Shown piece by piece: positions 44,809 to 51,991 of a stretch of 64,000 nucleotides of DNA. The position numbers were made by a program, and so were the translations under genes. A model generated the notes under the pieces. That model was not told the origin of the DNA, did no database searches, and saw nothing but the letters and a program-made list of their open reading frames with translations. How positions within the stretch are numbered: the first letter of the stretch is position 1; every line of letters begins with the position of its first letter. The stretch lies in assembly GCA_964636705.1 (NCBI GenBank), contig CAZWUJ010000006.1, forward strand, positions 62,001-126,000, given 5' to 3'. Source of the DNA: VXRJ01 sp964636705. Lineage in GTDB: Bacteria; Acidobacteriota; Vicinamibacteria; Vicinamibacterales; UBA8438.

Positions 44809-46514
44809 CAGTGGCGGAAGTGCCGCCGCCCGGTGAAGACCATGGCGAGGTTCTGCTCGTCCGCCGCGGCGATCACGTCAGCGTCGCGCTTCGAGCCGCC
44901 CGGCTGAACCACCGCCGTTGCGCCCGCCTGGGCGATCGCGTCCAGGCCGTCCCGGAACGGGAAGAACGCATCCGACGCCGCGACGGTGCCCCGGAGGTCC
45001 GTGCCGGCCTGCGCGGCCGCCTTCATCGTGGCGACGTTCACCGCGTCGACGCGGCTCATCTGCCCCGCCCCCACTGCCGCGGCTCGGCCCGCCCGCGCGA
45101 AGATGACGGTGTTCGACTTGACGTGGGCGCAGACCCGCCAGGCGAAGCGGAGCGCCTCCCATTCTTCCGCGGTCGGTGCCCGCTTCGTGACGACCCGAAT
45201 GGGCTCGCCGGGGACCACCTCCACGCCATCGCCCCACGGCGCGGCGCATTCGACGACGCCGTCCCGCTGCTGCACCAGCCACGCGCCCATGATGGAGCGC
45301 ACATCGCGCTGCCCCGCATCGCCGCCGCCGCTGAAGTCGGCCACCACGAGGCGCAGGTTCTTCTTCTTCGCCAGCACCGCGCGCGCTTCGTCGTCGATGG
45401 CCGGAGCAATAACGCACTCGATGAACGTCTCCGCGATGGCCGCCGCGGTCGCGCCGTCGAGTGGCCGGTTCAGCCCGACGATGCCGCCGAACGCCGACAG
45501 CGGGTCCACCTCGCGCGCCGTGACGTACGCATCGCGCAGGCTGCCGGCCGTTGCCACGCCGCACGGGTTGGTGTGCTTGATCACGGCGGCGGCGGGCTCG
45601 TCGAACTCCAGCGCGAGGCGCGCGGCCGCGTCGAGGTCGAGCAGGTTGGTGAAGGACAGCGCCTTCCCCTGCAGGACCTGCGCGCTGCCGAAACCCCAGT
45701 CCCGGTCCGCGTAGAGCGCCGCGCGCTGGTGCGGGTTCTCGCCGTAGCGCAGGTCGCGCAGCTTGGCCGCGCGGACGTGCAGGAGGTCCGGGGTCACGCC
45801 GTCCAGGGTCAGGGCAGACCGGCTGAACGACGCGCCCTCGGTCTCGACCGCGCCGAGGGCAGCGGCAATAGTGGCGTCGTAGTCCGCCGTGTGGGCGAAT
45901 GCCTTCCGCGCCAGCTCGAAGCGGAATCGCCGTCCGCCCCCCGGTCCGCCGGCCGGTGCGCCGGCCTCCAGGCCGGCATCCCGGGCGTCGGCATCCCGTG
46001 CGCCCGCTGGTCCGCCGGCCTCCAGGCCGGCACCCAGACCGTCATCCCAATCCAGCAACTCCAGCACGCGCCCGTAGTCGTCCGGATCGACCACGATCAG
46101 CACATCCTCGAAGTTCTTCGCCGCCGCGCGCACCATGCTGGGCCCACCGATGTCGATCTGCTCGATCAACTCGTCGACCGACGCATCGGACGCCGCGGTC
46201 CGGGCGAACGGATACAGGTTCACCACCACCAGATCGATCAGCGTGATCCGCTGGGCAGCGATTGCCGCAAGGTCGTCCGGACGGCTACGGCGGGCCAGGA
46301 TGCCCCCGTGCACCGCCGGATGGAGCGTCTTCACGCGACCGTCCATCATCTCCGGGAAGCCCGTCACGTCGGAGACGCCGGTCACCGCCAGCCCCGCTTC
46401 CGCAAGGGCTCGCGCCGTTCCGCCGGTCGAAATCAGTTCCACGTCGCGATCGATCAGGCCGCGGGCGAAGTCGATCAAGCCAGTTTTGTCCGAAACACTC
46501 AGCAGTGCGCGCAT
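44808..46514 (-). CDS. purH: bifunctional AICAR transformylase/IMP cyclohydrolase with an in-frame REP insert
   Basis: Catalyses the last two steps of IMP synthesis. The 568-residue protein has the IMPCH part (MRALLSVSDKTGLIDFARGL, STGGTARALAEAG, VKTLHPAVHGGILARR, IDIGGPSMVRAAAKN) and the AICAR transformylase part (YGENPHQRAALYAD, KALSFTNLLDLDAA, IKHTNPCGVA, AASDAFFPFRDGLD). Residues about 159-195, in the linker before RFELARKAFAHTADYDA, are an insert (GLEAGGPAGARDADARDAGL and more) translated from two REP units. E. coli PurH is 529 residues, so the excess matches. Catalytic motifs are intact. Confidence 0.96.
   Translation of the reverse strand: MRALLSVSDKTGLIDFARGLIDRDVELISTGGTARALAEAGLAVTGVSDVTGFPEMMDGRVKTLHPAVHGGILARRSRPDDLAAIAAQRITLIDLVVVNLYPFARTAASDASVDELIEQIDIGGPSMVRAAAKNFEDVLIVVDPDDYGRVLELLDWDDGLGAGLEAGGPAGARDADARDAGLEAGAPAGGPGGGRRFRFELARKAFAHTADYDATIAAALGAVETEGASFSRSALTLDGVTPDLLHVRAAKLRDLRYGENPHQRAALYADRDWGFGSAQVLQGKALSFTNLLDLDAAARLALEFDEPAAAVIKHTNPCGVATAGSLRDAYVTAREVDPLSAFGGIVGLNRPLDGATAAAIAETFIECVIAPAIDDEARAVLAKKKNLRLVVADFSGGGDAGQRDVRSIMGAWLVQQRDGVVECAAPWGDGVEVVPGEPIRVVTKRAPTAEEWEALRFAWRVCAHVKSNTVIFARAGRAAAVGAGQMSRVDAVNVATMKAAAQAGTDLRGTVAASDAFFPFRDGLDAIAQAGATAVVQPGGSKRDADVIAAADEQNLAMVFTGRRHFRH
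45945..46032. repeat. two REP units inside purH
   Basis: Full units with the GCCGGCCTCCAGGCCGGC core at 45955-45978 and 46009-46032, 54 bp apart start to start, both in the same orientation and in frame. A truncated GGTCCGCCGGCC copy precedes the first. Confidence 0.92.
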
Positions 46515-46547
46515 CTTCAGGTCAGGTTACGGCGAGGGTGAGCCAGA

Positions 46548-47021
46548 TCACTCCAGGGTGAACCAGGTATAGCTCCGGCGTGTCCGCAGGAGCCAGAACA
46601 GGGGGAGCCACAGCTCCCGGGCGAACGGGACCGGCCGGTCGTCGATCAGGACGTCGCAATCATCCCGCCGGCCGACCAGCGTATAGAGGGTATGGAGAGC
46701 GTCGACATCCGTCGGGTAATAGCGCGCGCGATGACGCTGACGGTCGCCCTCGCCGACACTCCGATACTCCGCGGACGCCTTCGCCAACTCCACCGCCTGC
46801 GGATAGTCGTCGCCGTCGAAGGGCGGAAAGCTGAGCGTGATCGAGAACGACCGTTCGCTCGGCCCCAGCAACATCTCCATGAGCTCGGGATCGAGCGCGG
46901 CGAGCTCCTCGTCGGTCGGTCGTTCCGAGAGCTCCGCATACGGCCAGAACGACTCGCTGGGACGGTGCGCAGGCCGTTCCTCCAGCGGTGGGCGATCGGG
47001 GGAACTCCGGCTGTCGCTCAT
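46548..47021 (-). CDS. hypothetical protein
   Basis: A 157-residue soluble protein without a recognised family. The N-terminus is charged and Pro-rich; the middle has ERSFSITLSFPPFDGDDYPQ and an acidic/Tyr-rich stretch; the C-terminus has RDDCDVLIDDRPVPFARELW and ends LRTRRSYTWFTLE. No signal peptide or membrane segment. It lies between purH (33 bp downstream) and the divergent selA (47 bp), and codon use looks native, so it is probably a real gene. Confidence 0.55.
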   Translation of the reverse strand: MSDSRSSPDRPPLEERPAHRPSESFWPYAELSERPTDEELAALDPELMEMLLGPSERSFSITLSFPPFDGDDYPQAVELAKASAEYRSVGEGDRQRHRARYYPTDVDALHTLYTLVGRRDDCDVLIDDRPVPFARELWLPLFWLLRTRRSYTWFTLE

Positions 47022-47068
47022 CGCGGGGTGCGGGATCGTACCATAACCACCTGAGCCGAGCAGTCGAT

Positions 47069-48607
47069 ATGCCGTCCAGCGCGCGCGTCATTCCGTCGAT
47101 AGAACAACTCCGTCAGCGCGAGGAAGTTCGGGACCTCGAGGCGCGCTACGGCCGCGATGCGACGCTCGCCGCGCTGCGGCAGGAGACCGCCGCGATGCGC
47201 CGAGAGTTGACCGGCGGATCCGGCGGACCCGGCGGACCCGGCGGACCCGGCGGCTCGAGCGACGGTCCGGACGCCAGGGAAGGAGGGCCGGCAACCGGCG
47301 GGCCGAACGATGCGCCGGCCGACTCCGAGGCCGCAGCCGCCGCCATTCTCGCCCGCCTCGAACCGCGACTGCGCTCGGCGCTCGCGCCGTCGCTCCGGCC
47401 CGTCGTCAACGCCACGGGGGTCATCGTCCATACCAACCTGGGGCGCGCGCCGCTGGCCCGGCCGGCGCTCGACCGCATCGCGGAGGTCGCCGGCGGCTAC
47501 GCCAACCTGGAATACGACGTCGCGGCGGGCGGGCGCGGGTCCCGCACCGTGCATGCGGCGAAGCTGCTCACCCAACTGACCGGGGCCGAGGCGGCGGCCG
47601 TGGTGAACAACAATGCCGCCGCGGTTCTGCTGGTGCTGGCCGCCCTCGCGGACGGCCGCGAGGCGATCATCTCGCGTGGCGAACTGGTGGAGATCGGCGG
47701 CGGCTTCCGCATCCCCGACGTGATGCGGCAGTCCGGCGCGATCCTCCGCGAGGTGGGAACGACCAACCGCACGCGCGCCGCGGACTATGCGGCGGCCACC
47801 GGCGAACGGACCGCCCTGATCCTGCGCGTCCACCCCTCCAACTTCCGGATCGAAGGCTTCACCGAGCGGCCGGCGCTCGCGGAACTGGCCGGGTTGGGCG
47901 CGCGCTTCGACGTGCCGTTGGTGGAGGACCTCGGCAGCGGGCTCCTGGCCGGCGGGGAGGCCGCGGTGGCCGCTGGCGGGAGTGCATCCGGCAGCGCCAG
48001 TTCCCACGTGCACGCCGTCCGCGACGAACCGACCGTGCGCGCCAGCATCGACGCGGGCGTCAGCGTCTGCACGTTCAGCGGCGACAAGCTCCTCGGCGGA
48101 CCGCAGGCGGGGATCATCGTCGGACGGCGGGCGCTGCTCGATCGCATCCGGCGGCATCCCCTCATGCGCGCGTTGCGGGTCGACAAGCTCACCCTCGCCG
48201 CCCTGGAAGCCACCCTCATCGAACATGCGGCGGGACGTGCGGACCGGACTGTGCCGGTGGCGCGGATGATTGCCACACCGGTGGACGAGCTGGGGTCGCG
48301 GGCCGAGGCGCTCTGCGCGCGGCTGAGCGGCGCGGAAGGCCTGCGCCTCACCGTGGCGGCCAGCGAAGCAGCCATTGGCGGCGGAAGCACGCCGGGCGTC
48401 ACCGTGGAAAGCCGCGCCCTCGTCGTCACGGTGGCCGGCCGATCGGCGCACGACCTCGCCGCCGCCCTGCGGGCCAACCAGCCGCCGGTCATCGGCCGCG
48501 TCGCCGGCGACACCCTCCGGCTAGACCTGCGGACCGTCCTGCCGGAGCAGGACGACGCCCTCGCCGCAGCGCTGACCCGGTCCGCCGGCCTCCAGGCCGG
48601 CCAATAG
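47069..48607 (+). CDS. selA: L-seryl-tRNA(Sec) selenium transferase
   Basis: PLP enzyme converting Ser-tRNA(Sec) to Sec-tRNA(Sec). The 512-residue protein opens ARVIPSIEQLRQREEVRDLE and has VVNATGVIVHTNLGRAPLAR, LTGAEAAAVVNNNAAAVLLV and the PLP-lysine motif CTFSGDKLLGGPQAGIIVGR. A GGSGGPGGPGGPGGSSDG insert lies near residue 50. The last codons (RSAGLQAGQ) are encoded by a REP unit that supplies the stop. selB, selD and tRNA-Sec are not in this window. Presence implies selenoprotein synthesis in this organism. Confidence 0.94.
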   Translation: MPSSARVIPSIEQLRQREEVRDLEARYGRDATLAALRQETAAMRRELTGGSGGPGGPGGPGGSSDGPDAREGGPATGGPNDAPADSEAAAAAILARLEPRLRSALAPSLRPVVNATGVIVHTNLGRAPLARPALDRIAEVAGGYANLEYDVAAGGRGSRTVHAAKLLTQLTGAEAAAVVNNNAAAVLLVLAALADGREAIISRGELVEIGGGFRIPDVMRQSGAILREVGTTNRTRAADYAAATGERTALILRVHPSNFRIEGFTERPALAELAGLGARFDVPLVEDLGSGLLAGGEAAVAAGGSASGSASSHVHAVRDEPTVRASIDAGVSVCTFSGDKLLGGPQAGIIVGRRALLDRIRRHPLMRALRVDKLTLAALEATLIEHAAGRADRTVPVARMIATPVDELGSRAEALCARLSGAEGLRLTVAASEAAIGGGSTPGVTVESRALVVTVAGRSAHDLAAALRANQPPVIGRVAGDTLRLDLRTVLPEQDDALAAALTRSAGLQAGQ

Positions 48608-48625
48608 GAACGGTCCGCCGGCCGG
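48579..48625. repeat. REP unit forming the selA 3' end plus a truncated copy
   Basis: A full unit at 48579-48602 encodes SAGLQAG just before the selA stop; a shortened GGTCCGCCGGCCGGCA copy follows at about 48613-48628. Confidence 0.85.
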
Positions 48626-48629
48626 CATC

Positions 48630-49181
48630 CTAGACGCGCACGTCAGTCGTCGCGCGCCGCTCCGGGAACGCGGCCTCCGCCGCGCGACGCACCGACGCCT
48701 TCACCACCTCGCCGGGGAACAACTCTCGATACACCCGGATCGCCTCGTCTGGACCCTTCAGCCCGAGGTGCTCGCACAGCACCCCGATATCCCCCTGGTC
48801 CTTGCCACGGCCCGCCGCCAGCTTCATCGCCAGCAGATGCCGGGCCGACGCGCCGGTGACCGTCAAGTACGCCGACTCGTACACCGTCTGCGCACGGCCG
48901 TCCGGCGTGCGCGGGATCGCCGTCGTCGCCTGTTCGTTGAGCCACGAATCCGCTAGCCCGTGCCGTCGGCCGACCGCCTGCACCGCCTGCGTCAGCCGGT
49001 AGTGGCCCGCGTCGATCCGTGCGTCCACGTCCCGCGTCGCCCGCTCACGGTCGAACGCCAAGCTCATCGCCGCGCCGCCGATGATGTAGATCTGCGCCCG
49101 GGCGCCCTGGAACCTCAGCTCCCTCGACAGCTCATCGAACAGCTCCACGATTCGCTTGCGGTCAAGCAGCTCGTCAGTCAT
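48630..49181 (-). CDS. nucleotidyltransferase-like protein (DUF6036/AbiEii type), putative toxin
   Basis: A 183-residue protein with a nucleotidyltransferase signature: IYIIGGAAMSLAFDRERATR with DVDARID just after, a GG...hhh...DxD arrangement like MNT/AbiEii enzymes. It later has ARHLLAMKLAAGRGKDQGDI, a typical DUF6036 segment. Related proteins act as toxins or defence effectors, or are uncharacterised; function here is inferred. The last nine residues (RRATTDVRV) are the same as those of NqrM and come from the duplicated sequence. It starts 4 bp after the 159-residue partner, so the two form one unit. Confidence 0.7.
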   Translation of the reverse strand: MTDELLDRKRIVELFDELSRELRFQGARAQIYIIGGAAMSLAFDRERATRDVDARIDAGHYRLTQAVQAVGRRHGLADSWLNEQATTAIPRTPDGRAQTVYESAYLTVTGASARHLLAMKLAAGRGKDQGDIGVLCEHLGLKGPDEAIRVYRELFPGEVVKASVRRAAEAAFPERRATTDVRV

Positions 49182-49185
49182 GCCG

Positions 49186-49665
49186 TCAGAACAGGCTAGG
49201 CCAGGGAGTCCACTGATGGCGTTCCCCCCCGCGGCCGTCGAGATCCCGGGGGTCCGGTAGCGCGCCGTGCCGCAGGAACGCGGCCGGAGAGTACATCAAG
49301 GCATTCGCCCGTATCCACGGCGACGAGGACACAACCCACGTGCTGTCGAGGAACCGCTCCGGCTCGTCCACCCAGGCCGGCGCATCATGCCCATGCTGCC
49401 GGGCCACGTGTTCCACCGTCGCCGCAAGGAGCGCGTCCCACTTCGTCCCCGTCAGCCGGGGCCGGCCCGCGAGCGCCGCGCGTTGCTCCGCCGCGGGCAG
49501 AACGTGGAAGTTGCGCGGCAGGCCGCACACAATCAGCCGATAGATATCCGCTTCCGGCCAGTCCTCCTCGATTCCGACGAGGTAGCCGTCCAACCACAGG
49601 GGGGAGGGAAGGGCATCACCCTGTTGCAGATCAGTCACTTCCGGTGGCCGGGGGAGCTGGCGCAA
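49186..49665 (-). CDS. hypothetical partner of the nucleotidyltransferase (possible antitoxin)
   Basis: A 159-residue soluble protein with no family recognised. Visible segments include LWLDGYLVGIEEDWPEADIY, LPRNFHVLPAAEQRAALAGR, RLTGTKWDALLAATVEHVAR and a Trp/Pro-rich C-terminus. It begins 2 bp after the nqrM stop and ends 4 bp before the nucleotidyltransferase start, so it is co-transcribed with both. An antitoxin role is suggested only by the two-gene arrangement. Confidence 0.55.
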   Translation of the reverse strand: MRQLPRPPEVTDLQQGDALPSPLWLDGYLVGIEEDWPEADIYRLIVCGLPRNFHVLPAAEQRAALAGRPRLTGTKWDALLAATVEHVARQHGHDAPAWVDEPERFLDSTWVVSSSPWIRANALMYSPAAFLRHGALPDPRDLDGRGGERHQWTPWPSLF

Positions 49666-49667
49666 AC

Positions 49668-49856
49668 CTAAACACGCACGTCAGTCGTCGCGCGCCGCTT
49701 CGGACACGCCGCGCACCGCAACGACTCGCCGTTGGCATCCAGCGGGTCTTCGCCGCCGCAGGACCCGCGCAGGCAGGGGTAGCGGAAGAGGAGGCCCACC
49801 GCCATCGCCAGCATGATGACGGCGATTGCCGCGGCAGTCAGCAGGAAGAGCCCCAC
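49668..49856 (-). CDS. nqrM: Na+-NQR maturation protein NqrM
   Basis: A 62-residue protein: one transmembrane helix (GLFLLTAAAIAVIMLAMAVG) followed by a cysteine motif, LRGSCGGEDPLDANGESLRC then AACPKR. The SCGG motif after a membrane helix is the NqrM (DUF539) hallmark; NqrM is needed to insert the Fe site of Na+-NQR. Linkage to apbE and nqrBCDEF supports the call. The GTG at 49856 follows GGAGGA too closely, so the exact start is uncertain; an ATG 14 codons in is the alternative. The C-terminal RRATTDVRV is duplicated 1 kb away. Confidence 0.75.
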   Translation of the reverse strand: MGLFLLTAAAIAVIMLAMAVGLLFRYPCLRGSCGGEDPLDANGESLRCAACPKRRATTDVRV

Positions 49857-49891
49857 TCCTCCAATCCTACACCTGACACATAGCGTCGGCT

Positions 49892-49915
49892 GGTGCGCCG
49901 GCCTCCAGGCCGGCA
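49892..49915. repeat. single REP unit between nqrM and apbE
   Basis: One perfect 24-bp unit (GGTGC plus the GCCGGCCTCCAGGCCGGC core) in the divergent intergenic region; it could affect either promoter. Confidence 0.88.
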
Positions 49916-49962
49916 CACCGACCAAGACCGTACCATCCCATCATCTACAATCCAGGCAGGCC

Positions 49963-51006
49963 GTGACCCGACTCCTTCCCGCGGCAACCGTCGCCTTCTG
50001 CCTAGCCGCGTGCACCGCCGTCCCTCCCGGGGAACACAGTCCATCGGCTTCTCAGGCGCACCACATCAGCGGCGACACCATGGGCACCACTTACGAAGTG
50101 ACCAGCGTCGCCGACAACCTCGACGACGCCCGCCTCGCCAGCCTGCGCACCGCGATTGCCGAAACGCTCGAGCGCGTCGAAGCGGCCATGTCCGCGTGGC
50201 GGCCCGAATCCGAGTTGAGTCGCTTCAACCGCGCCGATACGACCGATCCCTTCCCCGTCTCCCCGGCGACCGCCACCGTCTTCCAGTACGCACTGGACGC
50301 AAGCGCGCTGACCGGAGGCGCATTCGACGTCACGGTCGGCCCCCTCGTCGACGCTTGGGGATTCGGCCCGCCCGGACATCCTCCCGTCGCCCCCGCCGAC
50401 GCCGAGCTTGCACGCCTTCGCGAGCGGGTGGGCTGGCAGCAACTCGCGGTGGACACCGAAACGTCGACCATCCGCAAGTTATCGCCCGACGCTTCGGCGG
50501 ACCTCTCAGCCCTGGCCAAGGGCTACGCGGTGGATCAAGTGGCGGAACTGCTGGAGCGCGAGGGCGTCGCTAACCACCTCGTGGAGGTTGGCGGCGAAGT
50601 GCGCGCCGGCGGCCGGAACGCACGCGGCGAGGCGTGGCGCGTCGGCATCGAACGCCCGTCTGCCGGGCCACCCACCGTCTACCGAACCGTAGCGCTGAGC
50701 GGGCAAGCTCTCGCCACGTCCGGCGATTACCGCAACACCTACCTGCTCGACGGGCAACGTGTCTCGCACAACATCGACCCCCGCACCGGCCGGCCGGTAA
50801 CGCACGCCCTTGCCTCCGTCAGCGTGATCGATCCGCTCTGCGTCCGGGCGGACGCTCTCGCGACCGGACTCATGGTCCTCGGCCCGGACGACGGCTACGC
50901 TCTGGCGGCCGAACACGACTGGCCCGCGCTGTTCATCGTGCACCGACCCGATGGCGCGCTGGAAGAACGCGCCACCACGGCCTGGGCGCGGTTCACGACG
51001 CCTTAG
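49963..51006 (+). CDS. apbE: FAD:protein FMN transferase ApbE (flavinylation of NqrB/NqrC)
   Basis: Attaches FMN covalently to threonines of NqrB and NqrC. The 347-residue lipoprotein starts at GTG 49963 (TRLLPAATVAFCLAACTAVP, lipobox LAAC). Motifs are complete: SGDTMGTTYEVTS, VEAAMSAWRPESELSRFN, FDVTVGPLVDAWGFG, DLSALAKGYAVDQVAELLER, VEVGGEVRAGG and the metal-site region VSHNIDPRTGRPV. It lies next to the nqr genes, matching its targets. The downstream region is a REP array and the RAYT gene. Confidence 0.93.
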   Translation: MTRLLPAATVAFCLAACTAVPPGEHSPSASQAHHISGDTMGTTYEVTSVADNLDDARLASLRTAIAETLERVEAAMSAWRPESELSRFNRADTTDPFPVSPATATVFQYALDASALTGGAFDVTVGPLVDAWGFGPPGHPPVAPADAELARLRERVGWQQLAVDTETSTIRKLSPDASADLSALAKGYAVDQVAELLEREGVANHLVEVGGEVRAGGRNARGEAWRVGIERPSAGPPTVYRTVALSGQALATSGDYRNTYLLDGQRVSHNIDPRTGRPVTHALASVSVIDPLCVRADALATGLMVLGPDDGYALAAEHDWPALFIVHRPDGALEERATTAWARFTTP

Positions 51007-51017
51007 CCGCCGATCTG

Positions 51018-51135
51018 GTCCGCCGGCCTGGTCCGCTTACCGGTCCGCCGGCCTCCAGGCCGGCACGTCTCGTATAGGTCCGCCGGCCTCCAGGCCGGCA
51101 CGTCTCGTATAGGTCCGCCGGCCTCCAGGCCGGCA
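51018..51135. repeat. REP array upstream of the RAYT gene
   Basis: Three identical 24-bp units at 51042-51065, 51077-51100 and 51112-51135, separated by the same 11 bases (CGTCTCGTATA), giving a 35-bp period; a partial unit precedes at 51018. All read GGTCC then GCCGGCCTCCAGGCCGGC then A, orientation plus. Each core can form an 8-bp hairpin with a CC loop. Confidence 0.95.
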
Positions 51136-51154
51136 ATCCACCGCGGCACCGATC

Positions 51155-51799
51155 TTGCGTACTCCCGTCTCCATGACGACAGCAAAGCAAGACGGCAAGC
51201 GCAGTCAAGGGCACCGGCTCCCCTCCGGCTCGGGACACCTCGCGTGGCATTCGCGTGGCTATCACGCGCACTTCGATGCAGCCCACGTTACTCAGCACAT
51301 CACCTTCCGCCTTGCCGACAGCGTGCCAGCATCGCTGATCAACCGGTGGCGCGACGCTCTACAGGGCGACTCCGCCGCGGAAATGCACCGTCGAATCGCC
51401 AAGTACGAGGATGCCGGTTACGGAGCGTGCCATCTGCGACGACCCGAGATCGCCAACCTGGTTCAGGATGCGCTGCTCCGCTTCGACCGAAATCGCTATC
51501 GGCTGCTCGAATGGTGCGTGATGCCAAACCATGTCCACGTCCTGATCGAACAGGTCGACGGTGTGCCGCTGCACCAGATCGTGCACTCGTGGAAGGGCTA
51601 CACGTCGCGTCAGGCGAACGCCATGCTCGGTCGCCGCGGAGCGTTCTGGATGCGGGACTACTTCGACCGCTATATGCGATCACCAGAGCAATTCGACGCC
51701 GTCCGGTACTACATTCGGTGGAATCCGGTGCGTGCGGGGCTGTGCGAGAGACCGGAACACTGGTCGTGGTCGTCGGCGGGGTGGAAAGTGAGGTGTTGA
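51155..51799 (+). CDS. REP-associated tyrosine transposase (RAYT, IS200/IS605-like Y1 HUH enzyme)
   Basis: A 214-residue single-strand transposase: AHFDAAHVTQHITFRLADS (first strand), the HUH motif in EWCVMPNHVHVLIEQ (His126, His128) and a helix WKGYTSRQAN with candidate catalytic Tyr149. The RAYT-type ending RDYFDRYMRSPEQFDAVRYY, IRWNPVRAGLCERPEHWSWS follows. A start six codons later (MTTAKQDG) is possible. RAYTs nick and mobilise REP hairpins; unlike IS200 they are usually single-copy and domesticated. Here it stands between REP arrays in inverted orientation, the classical arrangement. The gene looks intact. Confidence 0.93.
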   Translation: MRTPVSMTTAKQDGKRSQGHRLPSGSGHLAWHSRGYHAHFDAAHVTQHITFRLADSVPASLINRWRDALQGDSAAEMHRRIAKYEDAGYGACHLRRPEIANLVQDALLRFDRNRYRLLEWCVMPNHVHVLIEQVDGVPLHQIVHSWKGYTSRQANAMLGRRGAFWMRDYFDRYMRSPEQFDAVRYYIRWNPVRAGLCERPEHWSWSSAGWKVRC

Positions 51800-51801
51800 T
51801 C

Positions 51802-51979
51802 TGCCGGCCTGGTGGCCGGCGGACCGAGGGAACCATGCCGGCCTGGTGGCCGGCGCACCAGGGAAACCGTTGTGGCCGGCGCACCGAGGGAACCCTGCCG
51901 GCCTGGTGGCCGGCGCACCAGGGGAACCGTTGTGGCCGGCGCATCAGGGGAACCCTGCCGGCCTGGAGGCCGGCGCACC
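51802..51979. repeat. REP array downstream of the RAYT gene, inverted
   Basis: Four full units (51802-51825, 51836-51859, 51896-51919, 51956-51979) and two half-units (51871-51885, 51931-51945) in minus orientation, mostly of the TGGTGG centre type and the last of TGGAGG type. Spacers are versions of GAGGGAACC. The array runs to 12 bp before the end of nqrF. Confidence 0.93.
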
Positions 51980-51991
51980 CTGGGAGCCGTG

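Larger units (their letters stand above)
48629..49706. repeat. direct repeat of the nqrM 3' end flanking a two-gene cassette
   Basis: About 40 bp at 48629-48668 match 49667-49706, with a 25-bp exact core (48637-48661 and 49675-49699). In both places the repeat encodes RRATTDVRV followed by a stop: once for nqrM and once for the nucleotidyltransferase gene. The cassette between the repeats is about 1 kb. Confidence 0.88.

Noticed and set aside
47215..47335. Gly/Pro-rich insert in SelA as a REP insertion
   Set aside because: It is mainly a tandem GGACCCGGC triplet expansion; the GGCCGGCAACCGGCGGGCC part lacks the unit's centre and flanks.
51042..51135. Regular 24-bp repeats with 11-bp spacers, resembling a mini CRISPR array
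   Set aside because: Spacers are identical and too short, no cas genes are nearby, and the unit recurs singly throughout the window next to a RAYT gene; it is a REP array.
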